Assembly (NCBI GenBank): GCA_017745295.1
Contig: JAGHZR010000025.1
Span: 6,313 to 70,312, forward strand
DNA: 64,000 bases
DNA from: Novosphingobium sp.
GTDB lineage: Bacteria; Pseudomonadota; Alphaproteobacteria; Sphingomonadales; Sphingomonadaceae
Direction: 5' to 3'
How positions within the stretch are numbered: position 1 is the first letter of the stretch; every line of letters starts with the position of its first letter. The position numbers and the translations under genes are program-made. This document shows positions 18,709 to 27,309 of the stretch, one piece after another. The notes beneath the pieces were generated by a model. The model saw only the letters and a program-made list of their open reading frames with translations. It searched no databases and was not told the DNA's origin.

Positions 18709-19702
18709 TGCGAATTCCCTTGAAGCTGCGTATGAAAATTCCACCGGCGACGCGTCCGCGGGACACAAGCCGCCGCTCGCGCTCATCGCAGGGCCGACCG
18801 CCAGCGGCAAGAGCGATTGTGCCGTGGCGCTGGCGCAGGAACTCGAACGGCGCGGACAGCGGGCCGTCGTGGTCAATGCCGACAGCTCGCAAGTCTACGC
18901 CGACCTGACCGTGCTCAGCGCCCGCCCCACGCCGGAAGAAATGGGCGGTATCGAGCACCGGCTGTTCGGCGCCTGGGACGGCACCGAGACCTGCTCCGCC
19001 GCCGAATGGGCCCGCGCCGCGCGCGAGACCATCGCCGCGATCCATGCCGAGCACGCCGTGCCTGTGCTCGTCGGCGGCACCGGACTCTATATACGAACCC
19101 TGCTGGACGGCATCGCGCCGGTCCCGCCCATCGATGCCGCAGTCCGCGAGGCGGTGCGCGCCCTGCCCGTTGCCGAGGCCTATGCGGCGCTGCAAATCGA
19201 AGACCCCGAACGCGCCGCCCGCCTTGCTCCGGCGGACACCACCCGCATCGCCCGCGCGCTCGAAGTCGTGCGCTCGACCGGGCTGCCGATCGCCCATTGG
19301 CAGGCGCAGACCAGCGGCGGGATCGGCGGCGATGTCGCGGTTCGCGCCGCCATCCTCCTGCCCGAACGGCAGGCGCTCTATGCCCGCTGCGACCTGAGGT
19401 TCCAGCGCATGATCGAACGCGGCGCCCTCTCCGAAGTCGAGGCGCTGCTCGCCCGCAACCTCGACCCCGACTGGCCGGTGATGCGTGCCATCGGCGTTCC
19501 CGAGCTTGCCGCCGTGCTGCGCGGCGAAACCTCTTTGGCGGAGGCGATAGCCCGCGGATCGCAGGCCACGCGCAATTACGCCAAGCGTCAGTTCACCTGG
19601 CTACGCCACCAGCCGCCGCAAGATTGGACAAGGCTTGAGTTCGAATATTTCGACGAAAAATCACTCAGAGATAGATTATTTCAGATTATGGGGTTGACGT
19701 AA
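18701..19702 (+). CDS. miaA: tRNA dimethylallyltransferase
   Basis: 333 residues from ATG 18701, the only plausible ATG before the P-loop. Motifs: IAGPTASGKSDCAVALAQEL, NADSSQVYADLTVLSARPT, VLVGGTGLYIRTLLDGI, and RQFTWLRHQ at the C-terminus. It prenylates A37 in tRNAs that read codons starting with U. The 5' end overlaps serB on the other strand by 8 bases. ilvB follows after a 218-base leader. Confidence 0.95.
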   Translation: MSTANSLEAAYENSTGDASAGHKPPLALIAGPTASGKSDCAVALAQELERRGQRAVVVNADSSQVYADLTVLSARPTPEEMGGIEHRLFGAWDGTETCSAAEWARAARETIAAIHAEHAVPVLVGGTGLYIRTLLDGIAPVPPIDAAVREAVRALPVAEAYAALQIEDPERAARLAPADTTRIARALEVVRSTGLPIAHWQAQTSGGIGGDVAVRAAILLPERQALYARCDLRFQRMIERGALSEVEALLARNLDPDWPVMRAIGVPELAAVLRGETSLAEAIARGSQATRNYAKRQFTWLRHQPPQDWTRLEFEYFDEKSLRDRLFQIMGLT

Positions 19703-19763
19703 TATTTTCGTCCCCTTAGAGCGCCCTCACCTGCTGATGAAAGTATGCAGGTAGGAGAGGGAG

Positions 19764-19834
19764 GACCCGGCACGGCGCCCGTCGTGTCGGGTCGGTTTCA
19801 TTATAGTTCGTCCAGAAGCGAACTGTAGTTTTTT
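19764..19834 (+). promoter_or_regulatory. Structured leader of ilvB (two hairpins, second with T-run)
   Basis: The gap 19703-19920 holds a long hairpin (GACCCGGCACG at 19764 with CGTGTCGGGTC ending at 19793, one G-T pair). A shorter AGTTCG/CGAACT stem (19805-19824) is followed by GTAGTTTTTT. This looks like a terminator of miaA or an attenuator of ilvB. No leader peptide rich in Ile, Val or Leu codons was found here. A possible promoter, TTGACG-17-TAGAGC, starts at 19694. Confidence 0.4.
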
Positions 19835-19920
19835 GGTGATGCGCGTCGCCATCGGCGCGCAATATTCGAAGGGCAGCCCGTCCCTCGGGAAACGCCCACG
19901 AGTCGGAAAAGGAAAGTGTT

Positions 19921-21663
19921 GTGACGGAAGAGCGCAGCGGCGCGAACATCCTGGTCGAAAGCCTGGTCAAGCAGGGGGTCGAATTCGTATTCGGTTATCC
20001 CGGCGGTGCCGTGCTACCGATCTACGATGCTCTATTCGGCGACGAGCGACTTCGGCACATCCTGGTCCGTCACGAAGCCGGCGCGGCTCACGCTGCCGAA
20101 GGCTATGCGCGTTCGACCGGCAAGCCCGGCGTCGTTCTGGTCACCTCCGGTCCCGGCGCGACCAATGCCATCACCGGCATTGCCGACGCTTTTATGGATT
20201 CGATTCCGCTGGTCATCATCACCGGCCAGGTCCCGACCGCGCTGATCGGTTCGGACGCGTTCCAGGAAGCGGACACCGTCGGCATCTCGCGCCACTGCAC
20301 CAAGCATAACTACCTGGTGAAGGACCCGGCCGACCTCGCCGCGACCATCGACGAGGCATTCCAGATCGCCACCTCGGGCCGTCCGGGGCCGGTGCTGATC
20401 GACATCCCCAAGGACGTCCAGATCGCCAGTGCCGTCTGGAACGACACGCCGACGCAGCGCCGCCAGCGCTATGCCCCGCGCACCGAAGGCACGGCGGACG
20501 AGATCGCGCAGGCCGTCGACCTGATCGCCAAGGCCAAGGCTCCGGTGCTCTATACCGGCGGCGGCGTCATCAACTCCGGCCCGCGCGCGACCGAACTGCT
20601 GCGCGAGCTTCAGGCGAAGACCGGCGCGCCCGTCACCTCGACGCTGATGGGCCTCGGCGCCTTCCCGGCCGACCATGCCGACTGGCTGGGCATGCTGGGC
20701 ATGCACGGGACTTACGAGGCCAACCTGGCGATGAACCAGGCCGACCTGATCGTCTGCATCGGCGCCCGCTTCGATGACCGCGTGACCGGCCGCCTCGACG
20801 CCTTCGCGCCGAACTCGACCAAGATCCACATCGACATCGATCGCGCCTCGATCAACAAGACGGTCCGCGTCGACCTGCCGATCATCGGCGACTGCGCCAC
20901 CGTGCTCGACCAGATCCTGACGCTCTGGGGCGACCGCAAGGGCCAGGACCTCGCGCCGTGGAAGGCCCGTGTCGAGGAATGGCGCGGCAAGAACAGCCTC
21001 TATTTCCCGCTCTCGAACAAGGCGATCATGCCGCAGCTTGCGGTCCAGCGCCTGTTTGAGCTGACCAAGGACAAGGACCCGGTCATCTCGACCGAAGTCG
21101 GGCAGCACCAGATGTGGGCGGCGCAGTACTTCCACTTCTTCGGTCCGAACAAATGGCTGACCTCGGGCGGTCTCGGCACGATGGGCTATGGCCTGCCCGC
21201 CGCGATCGGCGCACAGCTCGGCAATCCGGACAGCCTCGTCATCGACATCGCAGGCGACGCCTCGATCCAGATGAACATCCAGGAACTGGGCACCGCCACC
21301 CAGTACCGCCTGCCGGTGAAGATCTTCATCCTCAACAACGAGTGGATGGGCATGGTCCGCCAGTGGCAGGAGCTGACGTACGAGAGCCGTTATTCGCAGT
21401 CCTATTCGGACAGCCTGCCGGACTTCGTGAAGCTGGCCGAGGCCTATGGCTGGAAGGGCATCCGCATCGAGAACGAAAGCCAGCTCGATGCCGGCATCCA
21501 GGAGATGATCGACTACGACGGCCCCGTCATCGTCGATTGCCTCGTCGCCAAGGAATCGAACTGCTTCCCGATGATCCCCTCGGGTGCGGCCCATACGGAC
21601 ATGATCCTCTACGGCGATACCGTCGCCGGCACGATGGACGACGAAGCCAAGGCTTTGGTCTGA
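19921..21663 (+). CDS. ilvB: Acetolactate synthase large subunit
   Basis: 580 residues from a GTG start with AGGAAAG upstream. A ThDP/FAD enzyme that makes acetolactate and acetohydroxybutyrate for Val, Leu and Ile synthesis. Marks: VEFVFGYPGGAVLPIYDAL, RHEAGAAHAAEGYARSTGK, the ThDP motif from GDASIQMNIQEL to NNEWMGMVRQWQEL, and the C-terminal SNCFPMIPSGAA. It heads the ilvB-ilvN-ilvC run; ilvN follows 31 bases later. Confidence 0.96.
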   Translation: MTEERSGANILVESLVKQGVEFVFGYPGGAVLPIYDALFGDERLRHILVRHEAGAAHAAEGYARSTGKPGVVLVTSGPGATNAITGIADAFMDSIPLVIITGQVPTALIGSDAFQEADTVGISRHCTKHNYLVKDPADLAATIDEAFQIATSGRPGPVLIDIPKDVQIASAVWNDTPTQRRQRYAPRTEGTADEIAQAVDLIAKAKAPVLYTGGGVINSGPRATELLRELQAKTGAPVTSTLMGLGAFPADHADWLGMLGMHGTYEANLAMNQADLIVCIGARFDDRVTGRLDAFAPNSTKIHIDIDRASINKTVRVDLPIIGDCATVLDQILTLWGDRKGQDLAPWKARVEEWRGKNSLYFPLSNKAIMPQLAVQRLFELTKDKDPVISTEVGQHQMWAAQYFHFFGPNKWLTSGGLGTMGYGLPAAIGAQLGNPDSLVIDIAGDASIQMNIQELGTATQYRLPVKIFILNNEWMGMVRQWQELTYESRYSQSYSDSLPDFVKLAEAYGWKGIRIENESQLDAGIQEMIDYDGPVIVDCLVAKESNCFPMIPSGAAHTDMILYGDTVAGTMDDEAKALV

Positions 21664-21694
21664 GAACGCGCAAGCAGGATCCGAAAGACATATC

Positions 21695-22213
21695 ATGATG
21701 CACATCAAGCAAGAGGCCGAGGAACGCCACGTCCTCACCATCACCGTCGATAACGAGGCGGGCATTCTCGCCAAGATCGCCGGCCTGTTCACCGCCCGCG
21801 GCTACAACATCGACAGCCTGACCGTGGCCGACATCACCGAGAACCATGCGGTGAGCCGGATCACCATCGTCACCCATGGCCCGCCAAGCCAGATCGACCA
21901 GATCCACGCCCAGCTCGAACGCCTGGTGCCGGTGCACAAGGTGGTGGACCTCACCGAAGTCGGCCCGCACGTCGCGCGCGAGCTGGCGCTCATCAAGGTG
22001 GCCGGTCTCGGCGAAAAGCGCGTCGAGGCGCTGCGTCTGGCCGATATCTTCCGCGCCAAGGCGGTAGATACCACGACCGGCAGCTTCATCTTCGAACTCA
22101 CCGGCGCGCCGGACAAGATCGATACCTTCGTGCAGCTGATGCGCGACCTCGGCCTTGTCGAAGTCGGCCGCACCGGCATCGTCGCGATGATCCGCGGGCC
22201 GCACGAAGCCTAA
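21695..22213 (+). CDS. ilvN: Acetolactate synthase small (regulatory) subunit
   Basis: 172 residues. The N-terminal ACT domain RHVLTITVDNEAGILAKIAGLFTARGYNIDSLTV binds the feedback inhibitor valine; the C-terminal ALS_ss_C domain (LVEVGRTGIVAMIRG) contacts the catalytic subunit. It is the ilvH-type, full-length form. It lies between ilvB and ilvC in the same direction. Confidence 0.95.
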   Translation: MMHIKQEAEERHVLTITVDNEAGILAKIAGLFTARGYNIDSLTVADITENHAVSRITIVTHGPPSQIDQIHAQLERLVPVHKVVDLTEVGPHVARELALIKVAGLGEKRVEALRLADIFRAKAVDTTTGSFIFELTGAPDKIDTFVQLMRDLGLVEVGRTGIVAMIRGPHEA

Positions 22214-22318
22214 CACATCCTCCGGCATACGCTGTCGGAGCCAACGAACCACGCGCCGCAGGGCGCATATCAATATAGGCCCCATCTCAAGGGAACGGGC
22301 CGTCGAAAGGGTACTACA

Positions 22319-23338
22319 ATGAAGGTCTATTACGACGCCGATTGCGACATCAACCTGATCGCCGACAAGAAGGTCGCGATCCTCGGCTACGGCAGCCAGG
22401 GTCACGCCCACGCGCAGAACCTGCGCGATTCGGGCGTCAAGAACGTCGCCATCGCGCTTCGCGAAGGTTCGGCCTCGGCCAAGAAGGCGGAGAGCGCCGG
22501 CTTCAAGGTGATGCCGAACGCCGAAGCGGCCGCCTGGGCCGACGTGCTCATGATCCTCGCCCCCGACGAGCATCAGGCCGCGATCTACGCCGCCGACATC
22601 CATGACAACCTGAAGCCCGGCGCGGCCCTCGCCTTCGCCCACGGCCTCAACGTCCACTTCGGCCTGATCGAGCCCCGCGCCGACATCGACGTGTTCCTGA
22701 TCGCCCCCAAGGGTCCGGGCCACACCGTTCGCGGCGAATACGTCAAGGGCGGCGGCGTGCCCTGCCTGATCGCGATCCACCAGGACGTGACCGGCAACGC
22801 ACAGGACGTCGCGCTCGCCTATGCCTCGGGCGTCGGCGGCGGTCGTTCGGGCATCATCGAAACCAACTTCCGCGAGGAATGCGAAACCGATCTGTTCGGC
22901 GAGCAGGCCGTGCTCTGCGGCGGCACCACCGCGCTGGTCCAGGCCGGTTTCGAGACGCTGGTGGAAGCCGGTTACGCGCCGGAAATGGCCTACTTCGAAT
23001 GCCTCCACGAGCTGAAGCTGATCGTCGACCTGATGTATGAAGGCGGCATCGCCAACATGCGCTACTCGATCTCGAACACCGCCGAATACGGCGACATCAA
23101 GACCGGTCCGCGCATCATCACCGAAGAGACCAAGAAGGAAATGAAGCGCGTTCTGGAAGACATCCAGTCGGGCCGTTTCGTGAAGGACTTCGTGCTCGAC
23201 AACCGCGCCGGCCAGCCGGAACTGAAGGCTTCGCGCATCGCCGCCAAGCGTCACCCGATCGAGGAAACCGGCTCGAAGCTGCGCGCCATGATGCCCTGGA
23301 TCGGCGCCAACGCGCTGGTGGACAAGGCGAAGAACTAA
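22319..23338 (+). CDS. ilvC: Ketol-acid reductoisomerase
   Basis: 339 residues, class I (short) form. It converts acetolactate to dihydroxyisovalerate with NADPH and Mg2+. Motifs: KKVAILGYGSQGHAHAQNL, LAPDEHQ, FAHGLNVHFG, IAPKGPGHTVR, ETDLFGEQAVLCGG and the Mg-binding ECLHELKLIVDL. A terminator follows, closing the ilv unit. Confidence 0.97.
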   Translation: MKVYYDADCDINLIADKKVAILGYGSQGHAHAQNLRDSGVKNVAIALREGSASAKKAESAGFKVMPNAEAAAWADVLMILAPDEHQAAIYAADIHDNLKPGAALAFAHGLNVHFGLIEPRADIDVFLIAPKGPGHTVRGEYVKGGGVPCLIAIHQDVTGNAQDVALAYASGVGGGRSGIIETNFREECETDLFGEQAVLCGGTTALVQAGFETLVEAGYAPEMAYFECLHELKLIVDLMYEGGIANMRYSISNTAEYGDIKTGPRIITEETKKEMKRVLEDIQSGRFVKDFVLDNRAGQPELKASRIAAKRHPIEETGSKLRAMMPWIGANALVDKAKN

Positions 23339-23375
23339 GATCTGACCAAGCGCTTTGGCGTTTGACGAAACATCC

Positions 23376-23405
23376 GAGGCGGCGCAGAAATGCGCCGCCT
23401 CTTTT
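23376..23405 (+). terminator. Rho-independent terminator after ilvC
   Basis: GAGGCGGCGCA-GAAA-TGCGCCGCCTC followed by TTTT. The GAAA tetraloop and 11-bp GC-rich stem make it strong. The next gene's ribosome-binding site starts only about 5 bases later. Confidence 0.92.
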
Positions 23406-23422
23406 GTTCAGGAGCAGACCCG

Positions 23423-24079
23423 ATGCGCCGACCACATATCGCCTTCGCCTTGGTTGCCGCCGCCGCGCTTGCGGCCCCCGTCATTGCCCAACCCGGACCG
23501 GGCGGCCCCGGCGGCGGGCGCGAGCGCATGGAAATGCTTCACGGATCGGGCACCCCCGCCGACGTCAAAGCCGGGACTTACGCTGTCGAGCCAGCCCATA
23601 CGCAAGTCACCTTCAGCGTCTCGCACATGGGCATCTCGCCTTTCGCGGGGACGTTCTCGGGCGCCAGCGGCTCGCTGACGCTCGATCCGAACAAGCTCTC
23701 GGCCACCAAGCTCAGCGTCACGATCCCGGTCGCTTCGGTCCAGACCACCAGCGACAAGCTGACCGAGGAACTGCGCAGCGCAGACTGGCTCGACGCCGCC
23801 AAGTTCCCCACGGCCACGTTCGTCGCCACCTCGGTGACCCCGCGCGGACCGGACGCCGCTTCGATCGACGGCACGCTCACGCTCCACGGCGTCAGCAAGC
23901 CGATCACGATCATGGCCCGCTTCTTCGGCACAGCGCAGAACCCGATGAACAAGAAGGATTCGATCGGCTTCCTCGGCCGCGCGCTCATCAAGCGTTCGGA
24001 CTTTGGCGTGTCCAAGTACGTGCCGCTCGTCTCGGACGAGACCGTGCTGGTCATCAACGCCGCTTTCGAGAAGCAGTAA
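23423..24079 (+). CDS. YceI-family periplasmic protein
   Basis: 218 residues from ATG 23423 with AGGAG 9 bases upstream. Signal peptide MRRPHIAFALVAAAALAAPVIA, a Gly/Pro-rich linker (PGPGGPGGGRERM), then the YceI lipocalin-like domain: AGTYAVEPAHTQVTFSVSHMG, SADWLDAAKFPTATFVA, GTLTLHGVSKPITIMA, IKRSDFGVSKYVPLVSDETVLV. YceI proteins bind isoprenoid-type lipids in the periplasm; the ligand here is unknown. Encoded between the ilvC terminator and two other envelope genes. Confidence 0.88.
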   Translation: MRRPHIAFALVAAAALAAPVIAQPGPGGPGGGRERMEMLHGSGTPADVKAGTYAVEPAHTQVTFSVSHMGISPFAGTFSGASGSLTLDPNKLSATKLSVTIPVASVQTTSDKLTEELRSADWLDAAKFPTATFVATSVTPRGPDAASIDGTLTLHGVSKPITIMARFFGTAQNPMNKKDSIGFLGRALIKRSDFGVSKYVPLVSDETVLVINAAFEKQ

Positions 24080-24153
24080 CTCTCTGCGCAATCTACCATT
24101 CACGGCGACTGCGCGATAAGCGCAGTCCAGAGACCGCCCGAAAGGAGATCGCC

Positions 24154-24477
24154 ATGAAGACCAGAATCACCGCGACTATCACCCTGGCCACGGCCCTCTT
24201 TGCCCTTTCGGCCTGCGCCAGCACCGGGAGTGACAAAGTGGCCGAGGCAACCCCGCCGCCGCCATCGATGGAGCCAAGCTGCGGCGCCGATCAACTCGCG
24301 TCCTACGTCGGCCAACCCGCCAGCGACGACGTGATCGCGAAGATCACCGCCTGGCGCGGCGACAAGCCGATGCGGGTGATCCGCCCCGGCACCGCCGTCA
24401 CCATGGACTATCGTCCGGACCGCCTGAACGTCCAGGTCGGCGAAGACGGCAAGATCACCGGTTTCACCTGCACCTGA
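24154..24477 (+). CDS. Lipoprotein with peptidase-inhibitor I78 domain
   Basis: 107 residues, start fixed by AAAGGAGATC 5-6 bases upstream. Lipoprotein signal ending in LSAC, Pro-rich linker (EATPPPPSMEPS), then the I78 signature CGADQLASYVGQPASDDVIAKI...MRVIRPGTAVTMDYRPDRLNV...ITGFTCT. I78 proteins resemble potato-inhibitor-I-like folds, and one member inhibits serine proteases. A second small lipoprotein of inhibitor type, besides the Kazal-like one at 271-513. Confidence 0.85.
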   Translation: MKTRITATITLATALFALSACASTGSDKVAEATPPPPSMEPSCGADQLASYVGQPASDDVIAKITAWRGDKPMRVIRPGTAVTMDYRPDRLNVQVGEDGKITGFTCT

Positions 24478-24552
24478 TCCATACCATCTGACATCTTGAT
24501 CCGGGCGCTCCGCTCCGCCAAGCACCGTTGCTGGAATGTAACGGAGCCCCGG

Positions 24553-25182
24553 ATGAACGAAGCTGACGATATCGAACGCGAGGACGGCCTTGCCCGCGTC
24601 GAGGCGTTTTCCGACGGCGTGCTCGCCATCATCATCACCATCATGGTGCTCGAACTGAAGACCCCGGTCACCGAAGGGCTGACGGCGCTCTGGCAGCTCT
24701 GGCCGATCTTCATCGCCTATGTGTTGAGCTATGCCTACGTCGCGATCTACTGGGTCAATCACCACCGCCTGCTAGGCCATGCGCGGGTCGTGACGAGCGG
24801 ACTGCTGTGGTCGAACATGCTGCTGCTGTTCACGCTCTCGCTGATCCCGTTCTCGACCGCCTACCTCGGCGAACATCACTTCAGCCGCGCGGCCACACTG
24901 CTCTATCTGGCGACGATGCTGACTCCCGCCCTCGCCTATGTCCTGCTGCAAGGCCGGGTCGCTGCCACCGGCACGCGAACCGTCGCAAGCCGCCGCTACC
25001 ACAAGGCCTCGCACCGCAAGGGTCTTGCCGCTTCGGCGGTCTATGCCCTCGGCATTCCGCTGACGTTGCTGTCGCCCTGGCTCGGCATCGCCTGCGCGGC
25101 ACTGGTCGCGGTGTTCTGGATGCTGCCCTGGAGCGTGCTCGATCGCCTGTTCCTCGACAGGGTTCCGCCCGCCGATAGCTGA
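24553..25182 (+). CDS. TMEM175-family (DUF1211) putative potassium channel
   Basis: 209 residues from ATG 24553. The TMEM175 signature is clear in helix 1: RVEAFSDGVLAIIITIMVLEL, with the FSD motif that lines the pore. About six hydrophobic helices follow, as in bacterial TMEM175 K+ channels, which are tetramers of six-helix subunits. HHRLLGHARVV after helix 2 is also typical. Third in a row of envelope genes after ilvC; regulation is not evident. Confidence 0.85.
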   Translation: MNEADDIEREDGLARVEAFSDGVLAIIITIMVLELKTPVTEGLTALWQLWPIFIAYVLSYAYVAIYWVNHHRLLGHARVVTSGLLWSNMLLLFTLSLIPFSTAYLGEHHFSRAATLLYLATMLTPALAYVLLQGRVAATGTRTVASRRYHKASHRKGLAASAVYALGIPLTLLSPWLGIACAALVAVFWMLPWSVLDRLFLDRVPPADS

Positions 25183-25274
25183 TGGCAATTTCCTTGCGCG
25201 CTTCACCGCACGCGGCGCAAGAAGGAGGCGTTTTTGCTTTACATCGATAGCGCGAATGCTCATAGGCTGCGGCA

Positions 25275-25325
25275 ATGAACCTTCTTCTAGGCCTTACCCT
25301 GCGACTTACCCGCCCTTGGGCGTGA
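25275..25325 (+). CDS. leuL: Leucine-rich leader peptide of leuA (leuL-like)
   Basis: A 16-codon reading frame, MNLLLGLTLRLTRPWA, ends at TGA 25323-25325, 113 bases before leuA. Six of 16 residues are Leu, three of them consecutive, with mixed codons (CTT, CTA, CTG). Such peptides let ribosome stalling on charged tRNA-Leu set the folding of the downstream RNA. It is too short to be detected by length alone, but its composition and position directly before 2-isopropylmalate synthase are diagnostic. No strong ribosome-binding site is visible (GGCTGCGGCA). Confidence 0.8.
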   Translation: MNLLLGLTLRLTRPWA

Positions 25326-25438
25326 GGTGACGCGTCGGTCCTGCGGCGCGCTCGGCGCTCAAGGGGACCCGGAAAGACCGGTCTGAATATGGACCGGCAA
25401 GCCTTTAACCGAAGAAGTTTTTCCGAGCGAGATTACCC
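25326..25438 (+). promoter_or_regulatory. leuA attenuator region with competing stems
   Basis: CCGGTC (25378-25383) can pair with GACCGG (25392-25397). CGGTCC (25336-25341), just after the leader stop, can instead pair with GGACCG (25391-25396) or, through GGTCC, with GGACC (25365-25369). The alternatives are mutually exclusive, as expected of an attenuator. A T5 run lies at 25418-25422 but not directly after a stem, so the final step may not be classical termination. Confidence 0.5.
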
Positions 25439-27112
25439 ATGACCATGCTGCAAGACCCCTCGGTCAAGTACCGCCCCTTCCCGCAGATCGACCTGCCGAA
25501 CCGCCAGTGGCCCTCGCAGGTCATCACCAAGGCGCCGCGCTGGCTCTCGACCGACTTGCGCGACGGCAACCAGGCGCTGATCGACCCGATGGGCGCGGAA
25601 AAGAAGAACCGCTTCTTCGACCTGCTGGTCAAGGTCGGCCTCAAGGAAATCGAAGTCGGCTTCCCCAGCGCGGGCGCGACCGAGTTCGATTTCATCAACG
25701 GCCTGGTCAGGAACGACCGCATTCCCGAAGACGTGCTGGTGCAGGTGCTGACCCAGTCGCGCGAAGACCTGATCACCCGCTCGTTCGAGAGCCTGGAAGG
25801 CGTCCACGCCGCGATCGTCCATCTCTACAACGCGGTCTCGCCGCTGTGGCGCAATGTCGTGTTCGGCATGGACAAGCACGAGATCAAGGCCATCGCGACC
25901 AGCGGCGTCAAGATCCTGCGCGACCAGGCGGCCAAGTATCCGGGCACCAAATGGCAGTTCGAATATTCGCCGGAAACCTTCTCGACCGCCGAACTCGATT
26001 TCTCGATCGAGGTCTGCGAGGCGGTGATGGACATTCTCCAGCCGACGCCGGAAAATCCGATCATCCTCAACCTGCCCGCGACGGTCGAGGCAGCGACGCC
26101 CAACGTCTATGCCGACCAGATCGAGTATTTCTGCCGCAATCTGCCGAACCGCGAATCGGCGGTGATCTCGCTGCATACCCATAACGACCGCGGCACCGGC
26201 GTCGCCGCCGCCGAGCTGGGCCTGATGGCCGGCGCCGACCGCGTCGAGGGCTGCCTGTTCGGCAATGGCGAGCGCACCGGCAACTGCTGCCTCGTCACCG
26301 TGGCGATGAACATGTACACGCAGGGCGTGAACCCGGAACTGGACTTCTCGGACATCGACGAAGTGATCCAGACGGTGGAATACTGCAACCAGCTCAAGGT
26401 CGCCGAGCGCCATCCCTATGGCGGCGAACTGGTGTTCACCGCCTTCTCGGGCAGCCATCAGGACGCCATCAAGAAGGGCTTCGCCGCGCAGGAAAAGCGC
26501 AATGACCAGATCTGGGCCGTACCCTACCTGCCGATCGACCCCGCCGATCTCGGCCGCGACTACGAGGCGGTGATCCGCGTCAACTCGCAGTCGGGCAAGG
26601 GCGGCTTCGCCTGGGTGATCGAGCAGGACCAGGGCCTCAAGCTGCCCAAGCGCATGCAGGCGCACTTCTCGAAGCACGTCCAGGAACTGGCCGATGAACT
26701 GGGCCGCGAACTCCAGGCCGCCGACATCTGGGACGTGTTCCGCAAGACCTACCGCATCGACGACCCGCAGCACTTCCAGCTGATCGACTGGGAAGAAGCC
26801 AAGGCCGCCGACGGCACCCGCGTCTTCGCCGGCAAGATCGGCGTGGACGGCCAGGAACAGTCGGTGTCGGGACGCGGCAACGGATTGATCTCCTCGGTCG
26901 CCGCCACGCTGGCGGAGAGCTTCGGCGTGACCATCGACGTGCGCGACTATGCCGAGCACTCGATGGGCCAGCACACCGACGCCCGCGCCGCCGCCTATGT
27001 CGAATGCGTAACGCCGGAGGGCCGCGTTGTCTGGGGCGTCGGCATCGACGAGGACGTGGCGACGGCCAGCGTCCGCGCCGTGCTCAGCGCCGCCAACACA
27101 GTGCGCGCCTGA
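25439..27112 (+). CDS. leuA: 2-isopropylmalate synthase
   Basis: 557 residues, the long LeuA type that begins PSVKYRPFPQIDLPNRQWPSQVITKAPRW. Condenses acetyl-CoA with 2-oxoisovalerate, the first committed step of leucine synthesis. Seen: STDLRDGNQALIDPM, EVGFPSAGATEFDF, the metal site SLHTHNDRGTGVAAAELG, GCLFGNGERTGN, and the C-terminal leucine-binding domain (QEQSVSGRGNGLISSVAATL). ATG 25439 or 25445 may be used. It is controlled by the leucine leader just upstream. Confidence 0.95.
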   Translation: MTMLQDPSVKYRPFPQIDLPNRQWPSQVITKAPRWLSTDLRDGNQALIDPMGAEKKNRFFDLLVKVGLKEIEVGFPSAGATEFDFINGLVRNDRIPEDVLVQVLTQSREDLITRSFESLEGVHAAIVHLYNAVSPLWRNVVFGMDKHEIKAIATSGVKILRDQAAKYPGTKWQFEYSPETFSTAELDFSIEVCEAVMDILQPTPENPIILNLPATVEAATPNVYADQIEYFCRNLPNRESAVISLHTHNDRGTGVAAAELGLMAGADRVEGCLFGNGERTGNCCLVTVAMNMYTQGVNPELDFSDIDEVIQTVEYCNQLKVAERHPYGGELVFTAFSGSHQDAIKKGFAAQEKRNDQIWAVPYLPIDPADLGRDYEAVIRVNSQSGKGGFAWVIEQDQGLKLPKRMQAHFSKHVQELADELGRELQAADIWDVFRKTYRIDDPQHFQLIDWEEAKAADGTRVFAGKIGVDGQEQSVSGRGNGLISSVAATLAESFGVTIDVRDYAEHSMGQHTDARAAAYVECVTPEGRVVWGVGIDEDVATASVRAVLSAANTVRA

Positions 27113-27137
27113 AGCGAGAGGCAAATTTAAATCGATT

Positions 27138-27168
27138 GGGGCGGGGGTTTTCGAATCCCCGCCCTTTT
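27138..27168 (+). terminator. Rho-independent terminator after leuA
   Basis: GGGCGGGG (27139-27146) pairs with CCCCGCCC (27157-27164), followed by TTTT. Confidence 0.9.
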
Positions 27169-27176
27169 CGTTATGT

Positions 27177-27238
27177 TCACTGCACACACAGTGACACAGC
27201 CGATCATGGCCGCCGCACGGCTCACCTTGCGTACGCAA
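27177..27238 (+). promoter_or_regulatory. Palindromes upstream of the diguanylate cyclase gene
   Basis: Two inverted repeats: TCACTG-CACACA-CAGTGA (27177-27194) and the perfect 12-mer TTGCGTACGCAA (27227-27238). They lie 72-133 bases before the ATG and could be operator sites. No regulator can be named. Confidence 0.4.
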
Positions 27239-27309
27239 ATTAACGGTATTTTTTTAGGAACCGTTTAGAGACGCGGCCAATTTTCCCGGGAAATCCAATA
27301 ACAACCGGG

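Noticed and set aside
27138..27168. TTCGAATCCCC resembling a tRNA T-arm
   Set aside because: It is the loop and right arm of the leuA terminator; no acceptor stem, D-arm or anticodon arm is present nearby.
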